A stretch of 64,000 nt of DNA. Source: Haloarcula taiwanensis (lineage in GTDB: Archaea > Halobacteriota > Halobacteria > Halobacteriales > Haloarculaceae). Below are positions 43,646-52,750 of the stretch, piece by piece (positions within the stretch are counted from its first letter, which is position 1; each line of letters starts with the position of its first letter). Under the pieces are notes generated by a model. It did not search any database. It saw nothing but the letters and a program-made list of their open reading frames with translations, and was not told where the DNA came from. The stretch covers positions 372,001-436,000 of the forward strand of contig CP019154.1 of the NCBI GenBank assembly GCA_002844335.1, in the 5' to 3' direction. The translations under genes were made by a program, and so were the position numbers.

Positions 43646-44803
43646 CTAGTTGTTGGGGCCGCGTCCCTTCCCGCCCGGTGGGTTCCGGAGAAACGGTTCG
43701 AAGTCGACGTTGCCGACGACGTCGCTCCGGTCGTCGTCGTCCGCGTCTTGGTTGAAATCGGCTTCTTCTGGCCCCTCGGGACTACCCCAGTAGTTGTTCT
43801 TCGCGTCGACCTGTGGGTCGCTCGACGGGTCGCGATTCCCGTTGTCAGTCCCGTTCCGGTTGTTCAGCCCGACCGCGACCAGCAACTGGTTCGCCCGGAC
43901 GGTCAGGCCACCGCCGTCGCCGTCGACTTTGATTGCTTCCGGGAGAATCGTCTCCGCGCTCGTGACGTCCTCGATGATGTTGTGGGCGAGAGTCGTCTCG
44001 CTCGTCGCGGGCGACGCGATGTTGATACCCTGTGCGAACGTGAAGCCGAAGTCCACGTCGTCGGACGGGTCGGAGTCGGTATCGTCCGCGGCTACGAGGT
44101 CCCGTATCTCGTTGTTGTTGATGTCGACGCCGTCGGTCTCGTGCTGGACGACGATGCCGAGCGGCGCGATGTCGCTCTCGATGTCCCGAATCGTGTTGTT
44201 GTTGACCGTCGTGTCGCTCACAGTGCCGGGGCCGCTGTTGTCGGCGTCGAAGAGCACCCCGTTGACCGTCGGGAACCCCGAATCGTCCGTCGTTTCCTGG
44301 TCGAGGTTCTGAATCGTGTTGTTCACGATCTCGATGCCCGAGTGGTCGCCCTGGCCGACGACGACGCCGGTCACGCCGAGGCGACCGGTCGGACCGACGT
44401 CTTCGATTGTGTTGTTGCTGATAGCCGCGTCGTCACGTCCGCGCTCGACTTTCACGCCGAGCAATCCACCCGGATTCGTGACGGTGAACCCGTCGAGCGT
44501 GACGCCGTCCGACTCGATGCCCACCGCCGCGCCGATCCCGCCGTCGCCCTCGATTGTCGGACTCGCGCTCGCCTCGATTGTGACCTCGGCGTCGACGGTG
44601 ACGGGGTCGTACACCGCCGAGTCGACGACTGTCAGCGTCTCGCCGTCGCTCGCGGCGTCGATGGCCGACTGGAGCGCGTCGCCGCCCCCGGACACCGTCG
44701 TCGCCGCGCTCGCTGTGCCCACTGTCAATCCCAGCACGCCGGCCGCGACTGTCCCGTGGCGTAACACCGCTCGTCGTGAAAACGTGGTCTGCTTTCGTGT
44801 CAT
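43646..44803 (-). CDS. exported right-handed beta-helix protein
   Basis: A 385-residue Tat-exported protein (SRRAVLRHG, cleaved near GTASAATT). The body has repeated parallel beta-helix coils with NNTI/NNEI steps (ISNNTIEDVG, IVNNTIQNLD, VNNNTIRDIE, INNNEIRDL). The C-terminus holds the NNYWGSPEGP signature common in PbH1 proteins of haloarchaea, then an acidic aspartate run. It probably binds or cuts polysaccharide at the cell surface; no catalytic set can be named. Confidence 0.88.
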   Translation of the reverse strand: MTRKQTTFSRRAVLRHGTVAAGVLGLTVGTASAATTVSGGGDALQSAIDAASDGETLTVVDSAVYDPVTVDAEVTIEASASPTIEGDGGIGAAVGIESDGVTLDGFTVTNPGGLLGVKVERGRDDAAISNNTIEDVGPTGRLGVTGVVVGQGDHSGIEIVNNTIQNLDQETTDDSGFPTVNGVLFDADNSGPGTVSDTTVNNNTIRDIESDIAPLGIVVQHETDGVDINNNEIRDLVAADDTDSDPSDDVDFGFTFAQGINIASPATSETTLAHNIIEDVTSAETILPEAIKVDGDGGGLTVRANQLLVAVGLNNRNGTDNGNRDPSSDPQVDAKNNYWGSPEGPEEADFNQDADDDDRSDVVGNVDFEPFLRNPPGGKGRGPNN

Positions 44804-44929
44804 GGTGTCTCCCGCAGCACCGTTGATATATCCGGGGCCGAATAAAATAGAGCGACAGTTCACGACCGTTTCGTCTATAGTGACCTCCTACTGTGACGCC
44901 GGTACGACGGCGCTGCCAGTAGCAGGCTG

Positions 44930-46207
44930 CTACTCCTTGAGGTACTCGGCTTTCGCGAACGGCTCGTCCTCGCCCTGTACGTCGATTACGTCGAGGGCGG
45001 TCACCACGGCGTCGGTGTCGAGCAGGCCGGCCAGGCTCGGCTCCGTGCGGCCCTCGTCGCTGGAGACGAGTTCCTTCACGTACAGGCCGCCCTCGCCGTG
45101 GATGCGGAGTTCGGCGTGGCGCTCGTCGGTCAGTTCGCCCTCGGCGTCGTACACCGTCCGCGTCCGGGTGATGTCGGCCCGGCGGTGGGTGACCCGCTGG
45201 GGTGTCTCCTGCTCAATCGTGGTGCCGTCCAGTTCGGCAAGCGCGTCCCGCAGAGCGTCGGCGTCGACCGGCTCCCCGAACTCCACGTCCATCCGGTAGG
45301 TCTTCGAGGCGTCCAGTTCCTTGACGCGCTCGACCATCTCGTGGGTCGCCAGGTGGAGGTCCGTCACCTCGACTTTCCCGTCGGCGAAGGCGTTGATGTC
45401 GGCTTCGAGGTCGTCGGTGTCCACGTCGCGTTTTCGGGGCTCCATCACCTCGATGACGAACGGGCGGCCGGAGTCGAGCATCAGCGCGTCGACGTCTTCC
45501 CGACCGGCACCGTGGAACACGGCTTCCTCGCCATCCATCGCCTCGCGGACGACAGGGGCGGACAACTGTTCGACGCTCTCGTCGTAGCGATACCCGCTAC
45601 CGCCACAGCCGTCGCAAGGCTCGCCCTGCCACAGCCCGGTCCCGTTGCAGTCGTTGCAGGGCCACTTCGTCTGTGGAATGTCGCGTTCGAGCTTGCGGTA
45701 GCGGCCGTAGACAAACGCCGAGTTGACGTGTGTCTCCACTTCGTCCGTTGCGAGGTCGAGTGTGAGCTGGACCGCTGGGCGGCCAAACTCCACCTCCGCG
45801 CCGGTCAGGTCACCGATTCGTTTGCCGACCTCGCGGTTGAGTTCGGTCTTCAGCGCTTCGCCGGCGTCGGGGTCGAGGCCCACGTCCTCTCGGAGCAGTT
45901 CGTCGTTCTCTTCGAGCAGCGGCGGCACCTTCGTCCCGACCTGATAGGTGTCGAACTCGTAGCCGCGGACGGCGCTTGCGGCCTGCTCGGCCCACCAGTC
46001 GAAGCGGTCGCACTCGCCTTCACAGACCCAGCAGTCCTCGCCTTCCTCGAAGGGGTCGTCGTCCGCGAGCGCGACCGTCACCCGCAGGGCGTGGCCTCGC
46101 TCGGCGTTAGCCAGCCCGAAGCTCCGGTCGGCGAAGAGCCGGCCGAGACAGGAATCACATAGCGGCCCGGTCGCAAGCGCCGCACGGGCGTCCTCAAGTA
46201 TGCTCAT
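44930..46207 (-). CDS. pus10: tRNA pseudouridine synthase Pus10
   Basis: Makes pseudouridine 54 and 55 in archaeal tRNA. From ATG 46207 it has 425 residues. The N-terminal THUMP-containing accessory domain has a four-cysteine zinc site: CDSC (about residue 17) and CWVCEG (about residue 60). The catalytic domain follows; its aspartate is probably in the AGREDVDALML stretch near residue 238. A CNDCNGTGLWQGEPCDGCGG knuckle (about residues 183-202) resembles DnaJ-type zinc binding. Confidence 0.92.
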   Translation of the reverse strand: MSILEDARAALATGPLCDSCLGRLFADRSFGLANAERGHALRVTVALADDDPFEEGEDCWVCEGECDRFDWWAEQAASAVRGYEFDTYQVGTKVPPLLEENDELLREDVGLDPDAGEALKTELNREVGKRIGDLTGAEVEFGRPAVQLTLDLATDEVETHVNSAFVYGRYRKLERDIPQTKWPCNDCNGTGLWQGEPCDGCGGSGYRYDESVEQLSAPVVREAMDGEEAVFHGAGREDVDALMLDSGRPFVIEVMEPRKRDVDTDDLEADINAFADGKVEVTDLHLATHEMVERVKELDASKTYRMDVEFGEPVDADALRDALAELDGTTIEQETPQRVTHRRADITRTRTVYDAEGELTDERHAELRIHGEGGLYVKELVSSDEGRTEPSLAGLLDTDAVVTALDVIDVQGEDEPFAKAEYLKE

Positions 46208-46290
46208 TGCCTGAGCCGACGCGTCGCCATCGTAACTGCGTTTCGACCTCTCCGTCGCTGGGTCAGTGGGCGCTGTGACTGTGCTTGCAC

Positions 46291-47406
46291 TCACTCGCCG
46301 GTCATGCCGCCGTCGTCTGTGGCTTTGCTCTTCGACTGCGCCTGATCGAATAGCTCGCCCGGAATCTCTTCGGCTGAGATGGAGATAGACCGCTGGGGGA
46401 ACGGGATTTCGACGCCCTCGGCCTGGAACCCCTTGTATATCGCGCTGTTGAGTTCGTGTGTCGCCCTGGCCGTCAGGGCCGGGTTGCCGACCCAGCACAG
46501 CAGTTCGAAGTTTAACGCGGAGTCCCCGAACTCCCGGAACCGGACTCGCGGGTTCGGTCGGTCCTGTACGAGGGCCTCGGCTTCGGCTAATTCTAGGAGG
46601 ATTCCTTCGACCCGGTCGATGTCCGTCCCGTAGGCGACGCCGACGGGGACGCGAATCCGGCGCTTGCGCCGCGGCGTCGACTCGTTGACGATGGCGGCGT
46701 TGTTGAGCTTCGAGTTCGGGACAGTGACGAGGATGTCGTCGCGGGTGCGGATGACCGTCGAACGGACGGAGATATCCTCGACGCGGCCGCGTTCACCACT
46801 TTCGAGGACAACGAAGTCGCCGACTGCGTACGTTCCATCGAGATACAGCGACAGCGAGCCAAAGAAGTTCGCCAGCGTATCCCGGGCCGCCAGGCCGACG
46901 ATGATACCCATAATCCCCGCCGAGGCCAATAGCGGTGTGACGTCGATGTCCCAGAGGACCAGCAAGAGCAGGATGCCCCCGCCGGAGACGACCGCGCTCC
47001 AGATGTTCTGGAGGATGGGGACCATCTGGCGGTCGATATACGCCGAGTCCGTCGCGATGGCGGACGCCTGGCGGCCGATGCGCAGCAGCGTCACCATCCA
47101 GACGATGACGACCAGCGAGAGTGTGCCGGCTCCCAGTGAGACAGCGACGGCCGGGCGTACGTCGTAAATCTGTGCCCCGGCGTACGCGCCACCGAGACCG
47201 ACCGTGACGTACATCGCAGTGTGAATTCCACGGAAGACGATGTCGTCGACATCGCCCTCGATGCGGGGCGTGACCTGTCTGAGCAGTCGGTCGCCGACCA
47301 CGCGAATGCTCAGCGCGAGGACGACCCCGCCGCCGACGAGTAGCAGAAACCCCTGCCAGGCCGGCAGCCCCGACAGCAGGTCCACCGCACCGCTTCCCAG
47401 TTGCAT
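46291..47406 (-). CDS. mechanosensitive channel, MscS family
   Basis: A 371-residue channel that opens under membrane tension during osmotic downshock. Four hydrophobic helices precede the pore helix region (ASAGIMGIIVGLAARDTLAN, about residues 160-180). The beta domain follows (GDFVVLESGERGRVEDISVRST, given in outline, about 203-225), and then a C-terminal vestibule. Divergent from uppP. Confidence 0.92.
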   Translation of the reverse strand: MQLGSGAVDLLSGLPAWQGFLLLVGGGVVLALSIRVVGDRLLRQVTPRIEGDVDDIVFRGIHTAMYVTVGLGGAYAGAQIYDVRPAVAVSLGAGTLSLVVIVWMVTLLRIGRQASAIATDSAYIDRQMVPILQNIWSAVVSGGGILLLLVLWDIDVTPLLASAGIMGIIVGLAARDTLANFFGSLSLYLDGTYAVGDFVVLESGERGRVEDISVRSTVIRTRDDILVTVPNSKLNNAAIVNESTPRRKRRIRVPVGVAYGTDIDRVEGILLELAEAEALVQDRPNPRVRFREFGDSALNFELLCWVGNPALTARATHELNSAIYKGFQAEGVEIPFPQRSISISAEEIPGELFDQAQSKSKATDDGGMTGE

Positions 47407-47495
47407 ACCTCCGATTGGACATCGGAGCTATATATACTGCCACGTCGACGCCCTGAACCGAACGGCCTTTGTCCCGCGGCGTCCGCTCCGTGGGT

Positions 47496-48308
47496 ATGAA
47501 CCCGATTCTCGTCGCTATTCTGCTGGGTCTGCTGCAAGGGGTGCTTGAGTGGATTCCGGTCTCCAGCGAGGGCGGCGTCGCACTCGCCTCGACGGTGGTC
47601 ACGGGCGTCTCGCCCGCCGCTTCGACCCGCCTCGCGCTCTTTCTCCACGCCGGGACGGCGGTTGCGGCCGCGGCCTACTACCGCACTGAGGTCCGAACCA
47701 TCCTCCGTTCGATTCGACGGCTCTCCCGTCGCCCGTTCGCCGACGAGACGGCCGACCTCTCGTTTCTCGTCGTCGCCACGGCGGCGACCGCCGTCACCGG
47801 CCTCCCGGCGTATCTGGTGCTCGACGCGGCTGTCTCAAATCTTGAAGGCGGGCTCTTTCTGGCGCTGGTCGGCGGCCTGCTCGTGCTGACGGGCCTGCTC
47901 CAGCGGTTCGCCGTCGCGCTGTCGCTCGGCGAGCGGGCGGTTCCCGACTGGGTCGACGCCGTCCTCGTCGGGGTCTTGCAGGGGCTGGCTATCCTCCCCG
48001 GCGTCTCCCGGTCGGGGACGACGGTGAGCGCGCTGTTGCTCCGGGGCCACGAGGGCGAGTCGTCGCTTCGCCTCTCGTTCCTGCTGTCGATTCCGGCCGC
48101 GCTCGGCGCGAACGCGCTGGTGCTGGTCGACGACGGCATCCCTGCAATCGACCCGCTGCCGGCTGTCGTCGCCCTGGCCGTCAGCGCTGTCGTCGGCTAT
48201 CTCACCGTCGACGCGCTAGTCCGACTGGTGCGGCAGGTCCCGTTCTGGGCAGTCTGTACGGTGTTTGGTGGTCTTGGCGTCGTCGGCGGCCTGCTCGTCG
48301 CGCTGTGA
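47496..48308 (+). CDS. uppP: undecaprenyl-diphosphatase homologue
   Basis: BacA/UppP family membrane phosphatase, 270 residues from ATG 47496, about eight helices. The active-site motifs are EWIPVSSEG (about residue 17) and PGVSRSGTT (about residue 165). Archaea have no peptidoglycan, so it is expected to recycle dolichyl or related polyprenyl diphosphate used in protein N-glycosylation. That link is inference. Confidence 0.92.
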   Translation: MNPILVAILLGLLQGVLEWIPVSSEGGVALASTVVTGVSPAASTRLALFLHAGTAVAAAAYYRTEVRTILRSIRRLSRRPFADETADLSFLVVATAATAVTGLPAYLVLDAAVSNLEGGLFLALVGGLLVLTGLLQRFAVALSLGERAVPDWVDAVLVGVLQGLAILPGVSRSGTTVSALLLRGHEGESSLRLSFLLSIPAALGANALVLVDDGIPAIDPLPAVVALAVSAVVGYLTVDALVRLVRQVPFWAVCTVFGGLGVVGGLLVAL

Positions 48309-48363
48309 GAGCGGTGCTGGAACTTATTTACCCTTCGGCGTCAAATCTCTAATATCAGCGGGC

Positions 48364-49230
48364 ATGAGTGGTGACGAACGCAAGCTAGTCGACACGTCGG
48401 GGGACTTCCAGTACGTCGTCCGTGACGGCGACCCGGTCTCGGACCCGCAGTGGCGCTCCTGTCGACTCATCGTCACCAACAAGCGGCTCATTCTGGCGAC
48501 GAACGGCTCGAAACAGCCGATTCCCCACGCCAACATCTCCCTCCCGTCGAACCCAGACGATCTGGTTCCTGACGGTGGGACCGGCGGCGCGACCGCACTG
48601 GAGGTCGGCAACAACGTTCTGCTGGTCGATACGCCGAATCTACCCGACTTCGAGACGGAGTACGTCCGCGCGACTTTACAGGGCGAGGTCATCCTCGCGC
48701 GACAGCAAGCGGTCGTCGGCGGCGTGGTTCAGGAGGACGCCGAGTGGAGCAAGGCGCGGTTTCAACTGGACGACGACATCATCCGACTTCAGTTCCCCGG
48801 CGGCAAGAGCATGTCATTCGAAATCGAGGACGTCGGTACCATCGAAATCGGGACCAGCACGGTGATGGGTCAGGAGCGGGAGGTCATCGAAGTCGAACAC
48901 ACTGACGACCAGGACCGCAGCGTCGAAACCCACATGTCGGGGATGGACCACCATACGCGGGCGCTGAAGACACTCTTTACCCGCGTTATCGAGGATCGCG
49001 AGGACGATTACGAACTCTCGGAGATGGAGAGTCAGGTGCTGATGGCGCTGTATTCCGGCGTATCACCGTTTGAGATGTCTGATTTCGTCGGGACGACACC
49101 TGACGAGGTCGAAGAAATCTATCAGAAACTACTCGATATCGGTGCAGTTGACGAGGTCCGGGTTCGGACCGAGGTCGCGTTGAACGCGCAGGGGCGAAAT
49201 ATGGCGAGTGAAGCGATGAGTGAGAAGTAG
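48364..49230 (+). CDS. CheF-family chemotaxis protein, copy 1
   Basis: A 288-residue protein of the archaea-specific CheF family (formerly DUF439), known in Halobacterium to link CheY, CheD and CheC2 to the archaellum. The N-terminal two thirds is beta-rich (CRLIVTNKRLILATNG). The C-terminal 80 residues form a winged helix (LSEMESQVLMALYSGVSPFE, then EVEEIYQKLLDIGAVDEVRV). ATG 48364 follows an A/T-rich stretch with AACTTATTTACCC at about 48320. No che or arl genes are nearby. A paralogue lies at 58756. Confidence 0.85.
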   Translation: MSGDERKLVDTSGDFQYVVRDGDPVSDPQWRSCRLIVTNKRLILATNGSKQPIPHANISLPSNPDDLVPDGGTGGATALEVGNNVLLVDTPNLPDFETEYVRATLQGEVILARQQAVVGGVVQEDAEWSKARFQLDDDIIRLQFPGGKSMSFEIEDVGTIEIGTSTVMGQEREVIEVEHTDDQDRSVETHMSGMDHHTRALKTLFTRVIEDREDDYELSEMESQVLMALYSGVSPFEMSDFVGTTPDEVEEIYQKLLDIGAVDEVRVRTEVALNAQGRNMASEAMSEK

Positions 49231-49253
49231 TGTGGCGCTACGCGCCACAAAAC
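49231..49253 (+). terminator. hairpin after CheF copy 1
   Basis: TGTGGCG and CGCCACA flank CTACG directly after the CheF stop codon, followed by AAAA. It is stable in either strand; the T-run is on the minus strand, so its direction is uncertain. Confidence 0.4.
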
Positions 49254-49419
49254 GACTGCTCTCGAATACCACTCGTGCGCGAACCAGTCCCGAGCCGAGC
49301 GGTAGGGCAGCACCGACGAACGACACACTCAGTATGACCCGGAACGGCGGTTCGTCTGCGGCGATTGCTGTAGCACCGACCGCTCAGACGGCCTCGCGGC
49401 TGCTCCTGTCTTGCCGCCG

Positions 49420-49671
49420 TTACTCGGGCAGGTACTCGACATCCTCAGCTTCCGTCACCGATACTCCGTCGGGGAGCTCTGATTCCGGGACTGGCGTCAG
49501 AGTGAGGATGTCACCTGCCTCGGTCTGTACCCATTCCTGTCCTGTCGCTTGACTCCAATCGTGCGGTTCCCAGTACCCCGATTCGAAGCGCATCCAGATG
49601 TCGAGACCACTGTAGTACTCTCCTGTTGAACTTTCGTATATCATTGCTGACTCCACAGCGACTGCTGCCAT
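49420..49671 (-). CDS. small uncharacterised acidic protein, 83 residues
   Basis: A soluble acidic frame rich in aromatic residues (MIYESSTGEYYSGLDIW, GYWEPHDWSQATGQEW) and ending EDVEYLPE. Not recognised. Its composition is protein-like and differs from shadow frames, but there is no clear promoter. The start could be 49671 or the internal ATG at 49644. Confidence 0.5.
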   Translation of the reverse strand: MAAVAVESAMIYESSTGEYYSGLDIWMRFESGYWEPHDWSQATGQEWVQTEAGDILTLTPVPESELPDGVSVTEAEDVEYLPE

Positions 49672-49857
49672 CGAAAAGGTCAATGCACCTACATGGTATT
49701 ATTACTACCGGCAGGGCCGAAATTCGCCAGGCTTGAGCATAGAAGGGTGCCTGGATAGTACGGGTGTCGCGGCGACTCGGTCGCCGTCTGTGTGGTTCTC
49801 AGGTGGTCCTGCGAAACGGCTGGGGGACCCATCGCCATCGCGCAAACAGAGGGCGAC

Positions 49858-50073
49858 TTACTGCTGTTCCATCGCCATCTCAAGCGACCAGAAGAAGCCG
49901 TAGTACGCGACCACGCCGGCGGCAAGCGTCAGGTAGTACGCCCACTGAGGTACCGACAATAGGTCGAAGATGACGCTCACGGCGGTCACCCAGGCGATAG
50001 CGAACACGAGGTCGACGAACATCCCCCGCTTGTGGTCGTGTACGTGGTCGCGAAGGGTGTCGACGACGCTCAT
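49858..50073 (-). CDS. small membrane protein, 71 residues
   Basis: Two hydrophobic helices (about residues 17-38 and 44-66) follow a charged N-terminus (DTLRDHVHDHKRG). Last gene of the acetate-module run, 52 bases after the Usp gene. Function unknown. Confidence 0.75.
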   Translation of the reverse strand: MSVVDTLRDHVHDHKRGMFVDLVFAIAWVTAVSVIFDLLSVPQWAYYLTLAAGVVAYYGFFWSLEMAMEQQ

Positions 50074-50125
50074 CGGCGACCTCGCGTCGTCCGTGGCGGT
50101 CGGTGTCGGCTCTGTCCCATGCTAG

Positions 50126-50599
50126 TCACGCCTCGATGTCCGTGTCACCGTGCACGTCGACGACCAGTATCGGCAGCCGCGTTCGGCGCAGTACCTTCTC
50201 CGTGACGCTACCGAGAATGACACGCTTGAGGCCAGAGCGACCGTGTGACCCCATCACGACGAGGTCGATGTCGTTGTCCTCGACGAACTTCCGGATGGCG
50301 CGGGCTGGCTCGCCGGCGGTAACGTGTTCTTTGACTTCGATGCCGTGTTCGGCGGCCCGGTCGCGGACGTAGCCGGTGGCTTCGTCTGCGTCGGCTTTCA
50401 CCTCGGTCATCTCGTCGAGGTACCCCTGTCGGATACGGTCGACCTGCTCTGTCCCCAGCGAGTAGCTGGTCGCGTCGACGTCGACGACGTACAGCGCATG
50501 GACTGTCGCGCCGTACTTCGAGGCGATGTCGACTGCTTGGTCGACCGCGTTTTCCGCGGTTTCGCTGCCGTCCGTCGGAACGAGGATGTTGTCGTACAT
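50126..50599 (-). CDS. universal stress protein
   Basis: A 157-residue single Usp domain starting MYDNILVPTDGSETA. The nucleotide-binding pattern is GSHGRSGLKRVILGSVTEKV (about residues 122-141). It starts four bases after the symporter stop, so it is in the same operon. Usp proteins often adjoin acetate symporters in haloarchaea. Confidence 0.93.
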   Translation of the reverse strand: MYDNILVPTDGSETAENAVDQAVDIASKYGATVHALYVVDVDATSYSLGTEQVDRIRQGYLDEMTEVKADADEATGYVRDRAAEHGIEVKEHVTAGEPARAIRKFVEDNDIDLVVMGSHGRSGLKRVILGSVTEKVLRRTRLPILVVDVHGDTDIEA

Positions 50600-50603
50600 T
50601 GGT

Positions 50604-52274
50604 TTAGTCGTCTGCGGGGGTGCCGCCGCCGGTGTTGTCGCCGACGACGTCTGCGGCAGTCTCCTGCTGTCCCATTGGTTCGGGGCTGTGACACTGTCGC
50701 ACCATCTTCTTCGTCTCCAGTGGCGGTTCGGGCGTCGCAAGCGAGACGGCGATAGTGACGATGAACACGAGCGGCGTCCCGATCAGCGCAGCGCCGATGG
50801 GTGGGACGTACTGGGCGTATATCGGAACGAGTGCCCCACCTTCGCCGGCAATCGCTTCGAGCGCGCCGATGTAGCTCGGCAGGACGCTGTTGATGATCGA
50901 GGTAATCCAGATGAGCAGGCCGAGCACCATCCCGGCCAGTGCACCCTGTCGGTTCGTGTTCTCCCACCAGAGGCCGAGGAAGAACATCGGGAACAGCACG
51001 GTGCCCGCGAGTGAAAACGCGTAGGCGACCAGTTCGCCGATGAGCGCCGGTGGGTTGAACGCGGTCACCGTCACCAGCGCGCCCATGCCGATGATCGTTC
51101 CGCGACCGATGAGCACCTGCTGGCGCTGGGTCGCGTCAGGGTTGATCAGTTCGGTGTAGATGTCGTGTGCGACCGCAGAGGAGGCTGTGATGAACAGCCC
51201 GGCGGTCGTCGCAATGGCGGCGGCCATCGCACCGGCCGCGACGAGGCCGACGAACCACGTCGGGAGGTCGGCGAACTGCGCGGCGAGGACGACGATCACG
51301 TCACCCTCAGCGCCAGACATCCCGCCTTCAGCAGCGTATGCGCTCGCGCCCGTCGTCGTCTGGAACAGGTCGACGCCGAAGGCTGCCATCGCGGGCGACG
51401 CCCAGTAGAGCAGGAGGATGAAGAACAGCCCCCACACACAGGACCAGCGGGCGACGCGCTCGCTCCTGACCGTGTAGAACCGGACGAGGACGTGCGGGAG
51501 GCCACAGGTCCCAACAATGAGCGAGAACGCTGTCGCGATCCAGAGGTAGAACGGCTGGTTCACGAACGGTGCGGAGAACTCGCGACCGAGGTCGGCAATC
51601 AGCGCGCCGTACTCTATCTGCGGGAGTATCGTCGAGTACCCCTGCGAGAAGCCGACGACGTACACGCCGGCAAGGAACGCGACGATGAGGATGGTGTACT
51701 GGACGGCCATGTTCTTCGTCGCGCCTAGCATTCCCGAGAGCGCGAGGTAGCCGACGGTAATGGTCATCATCACGACGATCATCGGGATGATGTCAAGGCC
51801 GAAGACGTACTGACCGACCAGCCCCATGCCGCGGGCCTGACCAACGGAGTAGACGTACGCGATGAGTAGCGTAGTGAACGCGGCTAGCGCGCGGGCGGTT
51901 GGCGAATTGAACCGGTCGCCGACGAAGTCCGGCGCGGTGTACTTCCCGAACCGGCGCATCTGTGCCGCCAGGAATATGAGCAGGACGAAGTATCCGGTCG
52001 TCCAGCCGACGATGAACGCCAGCCCGTAGAAGCCAGAGAGCGCAACTAGTCCGGCGAGTCCCAGATACGAGGCGGCGGACATCCAGTTCGCACCGATGGC
52101 CATCCCGTTCTCGATGTTGCCGATGCCGCGGCCCGCGACCCACATTCCCTCCGTGTCGGCCACTTTGAACACGTAGCCGATGACGAGGAACGAGGCCATC
52201 ATCAGGAAGACGATGATCGCCGGGACGAGCTTGAACGAGATGTCGAGCGCTTCGGCCTGTAGCGGGACCGTCAC
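50604..52274 (-). CDS. sodium:solute symporter (ActP-like)
   Basis: A 556-residue, about 13-helix transporter of the SSS family, in the branch that carries acetate and other monocarboxylates. The block GMAIGANWMSAASYLGLAG (about residues 57-75) is the conserved second helix. It overlaps the upstream DUF4212 gene by four bases and lies downstream of acetyl-CoA synthetase, so acetate is the likely substrate. Confidence 0.92.
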   Translation of the reverse strand: MTVPLQAEALDISFKLVPAIIVFLMMASFLVIGYVFKVADTEGMWVAGRGIGNIENGMAIGANWMSAASYLGLAGLVALSGFYGLAFIVGWTTGYFVLLIFLAAQMRRFGKYTAPDFVGDRFNSPTARALAAFTTLLIAYVYSVGQARGMGLVGQYVFGLDIIPMIVVMMTITVGYLALSGMLGATKNMAVQYTILIVAFLAGVYVVGFSQGYSTILPQIEYGALIADLGREFSAPFVNQPFYLWIATAFSLIVGTCGLPHVLVRFYTVRSERVARWSCVWGLFFILLLYWASPAMAAFGVDLFQTTTGASAYAAEGGMSGAEGDVIVVLAAQFADLPTWFVGLVAAGAMAAAIATTAGLFITASSAVAHDIYTELINPDATQRQQVLIGRGTIIGMGALVTVTAFNPPALIGELVAYAFSLAGTVLFPMFFLGLWWENTNRQGALAGMVLGLLIWITSIINSVLPSYIGALEAIAGEGGALVPIYAQYVPPIGAALIGTPLVFIVTIAVSLATPEPPLETKKMVRQCHSPEPMGQQETAADVVGDNTGGGTPADD

Positions 52275-52705
52275 TGTTCGACACCTCCGTCAGTGGCCGC
52301 TGCCTCGCCGGTCTCCGGAGCCGTACTCTCGACGGCATCGGGGTCGATGCCGTACTTCTGGTCGAGCCGGTCCCGGTAACGGGTGTAGACCGTCGCCAGG
52401 ATCAGCGCGCCCGTGGGCGCACCGAACGAGACGAGGAAGTAGTGCAGCGGGAAGCCGAACAGGGGCGTCTGCACGGTCATCATCTCCGGCGCAAGTGCGG
52501 TCAGCGTCACCGGCCCGAACACGACCAACGCCCAGAGCACGAAACTGCTCCAGATGATCTTCAGATGGTCGCGCATAAACGGTGTGCTTGGCCGTAACAG
52601 GTTCACCTCCCTGTCGAGGTAGTCGATGTCCTCATGGGCGGGCTCTGTACCACCGTCCGGTTGGATAATTGACTCTTCTCGGTCCGCAGGCGTGTCTCTT
52701 GACAT
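52271..52705 (-). CDS. DUF4212 small subunit of the symporter
   Basis: A 144-residue protein with two transmembrane helices (about residues 52-72 and 82-107) and acidic ends. DUF4212 proteins precede SSS transporters as a small subunit. The family block FGFPLHYFLVSFGAPTGALI is present. Four-base overlap with the symporter means translational coupling. Confidence 0.9.
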   Translation of the reverse strand: MSRDTPADREESIIQPDGGTEPAHEDIDYLDREVNLLRPSTPFMRDHLKIIWSSFVLWALVVFGPVTLTALAPEMMTVQTPLFGFPLHYFLVSFGAPTGALILATVYTRYRDRLDQKYGIDPDAVESTAPETGEAAATDGGVEQ

Positions 52706-52750
52706 GGGTTTGAAATGGTGAGAATTCGTGGTGCTGTTCGCCGCTACGGC

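Noticed and set aside
43748-44764. Long plus-strand frame opposite the beta-helix gene
   Set aside because: The minus-strand product has a Tat signal and beta-helix repeats; the plus-strand frame has no sensible composition.
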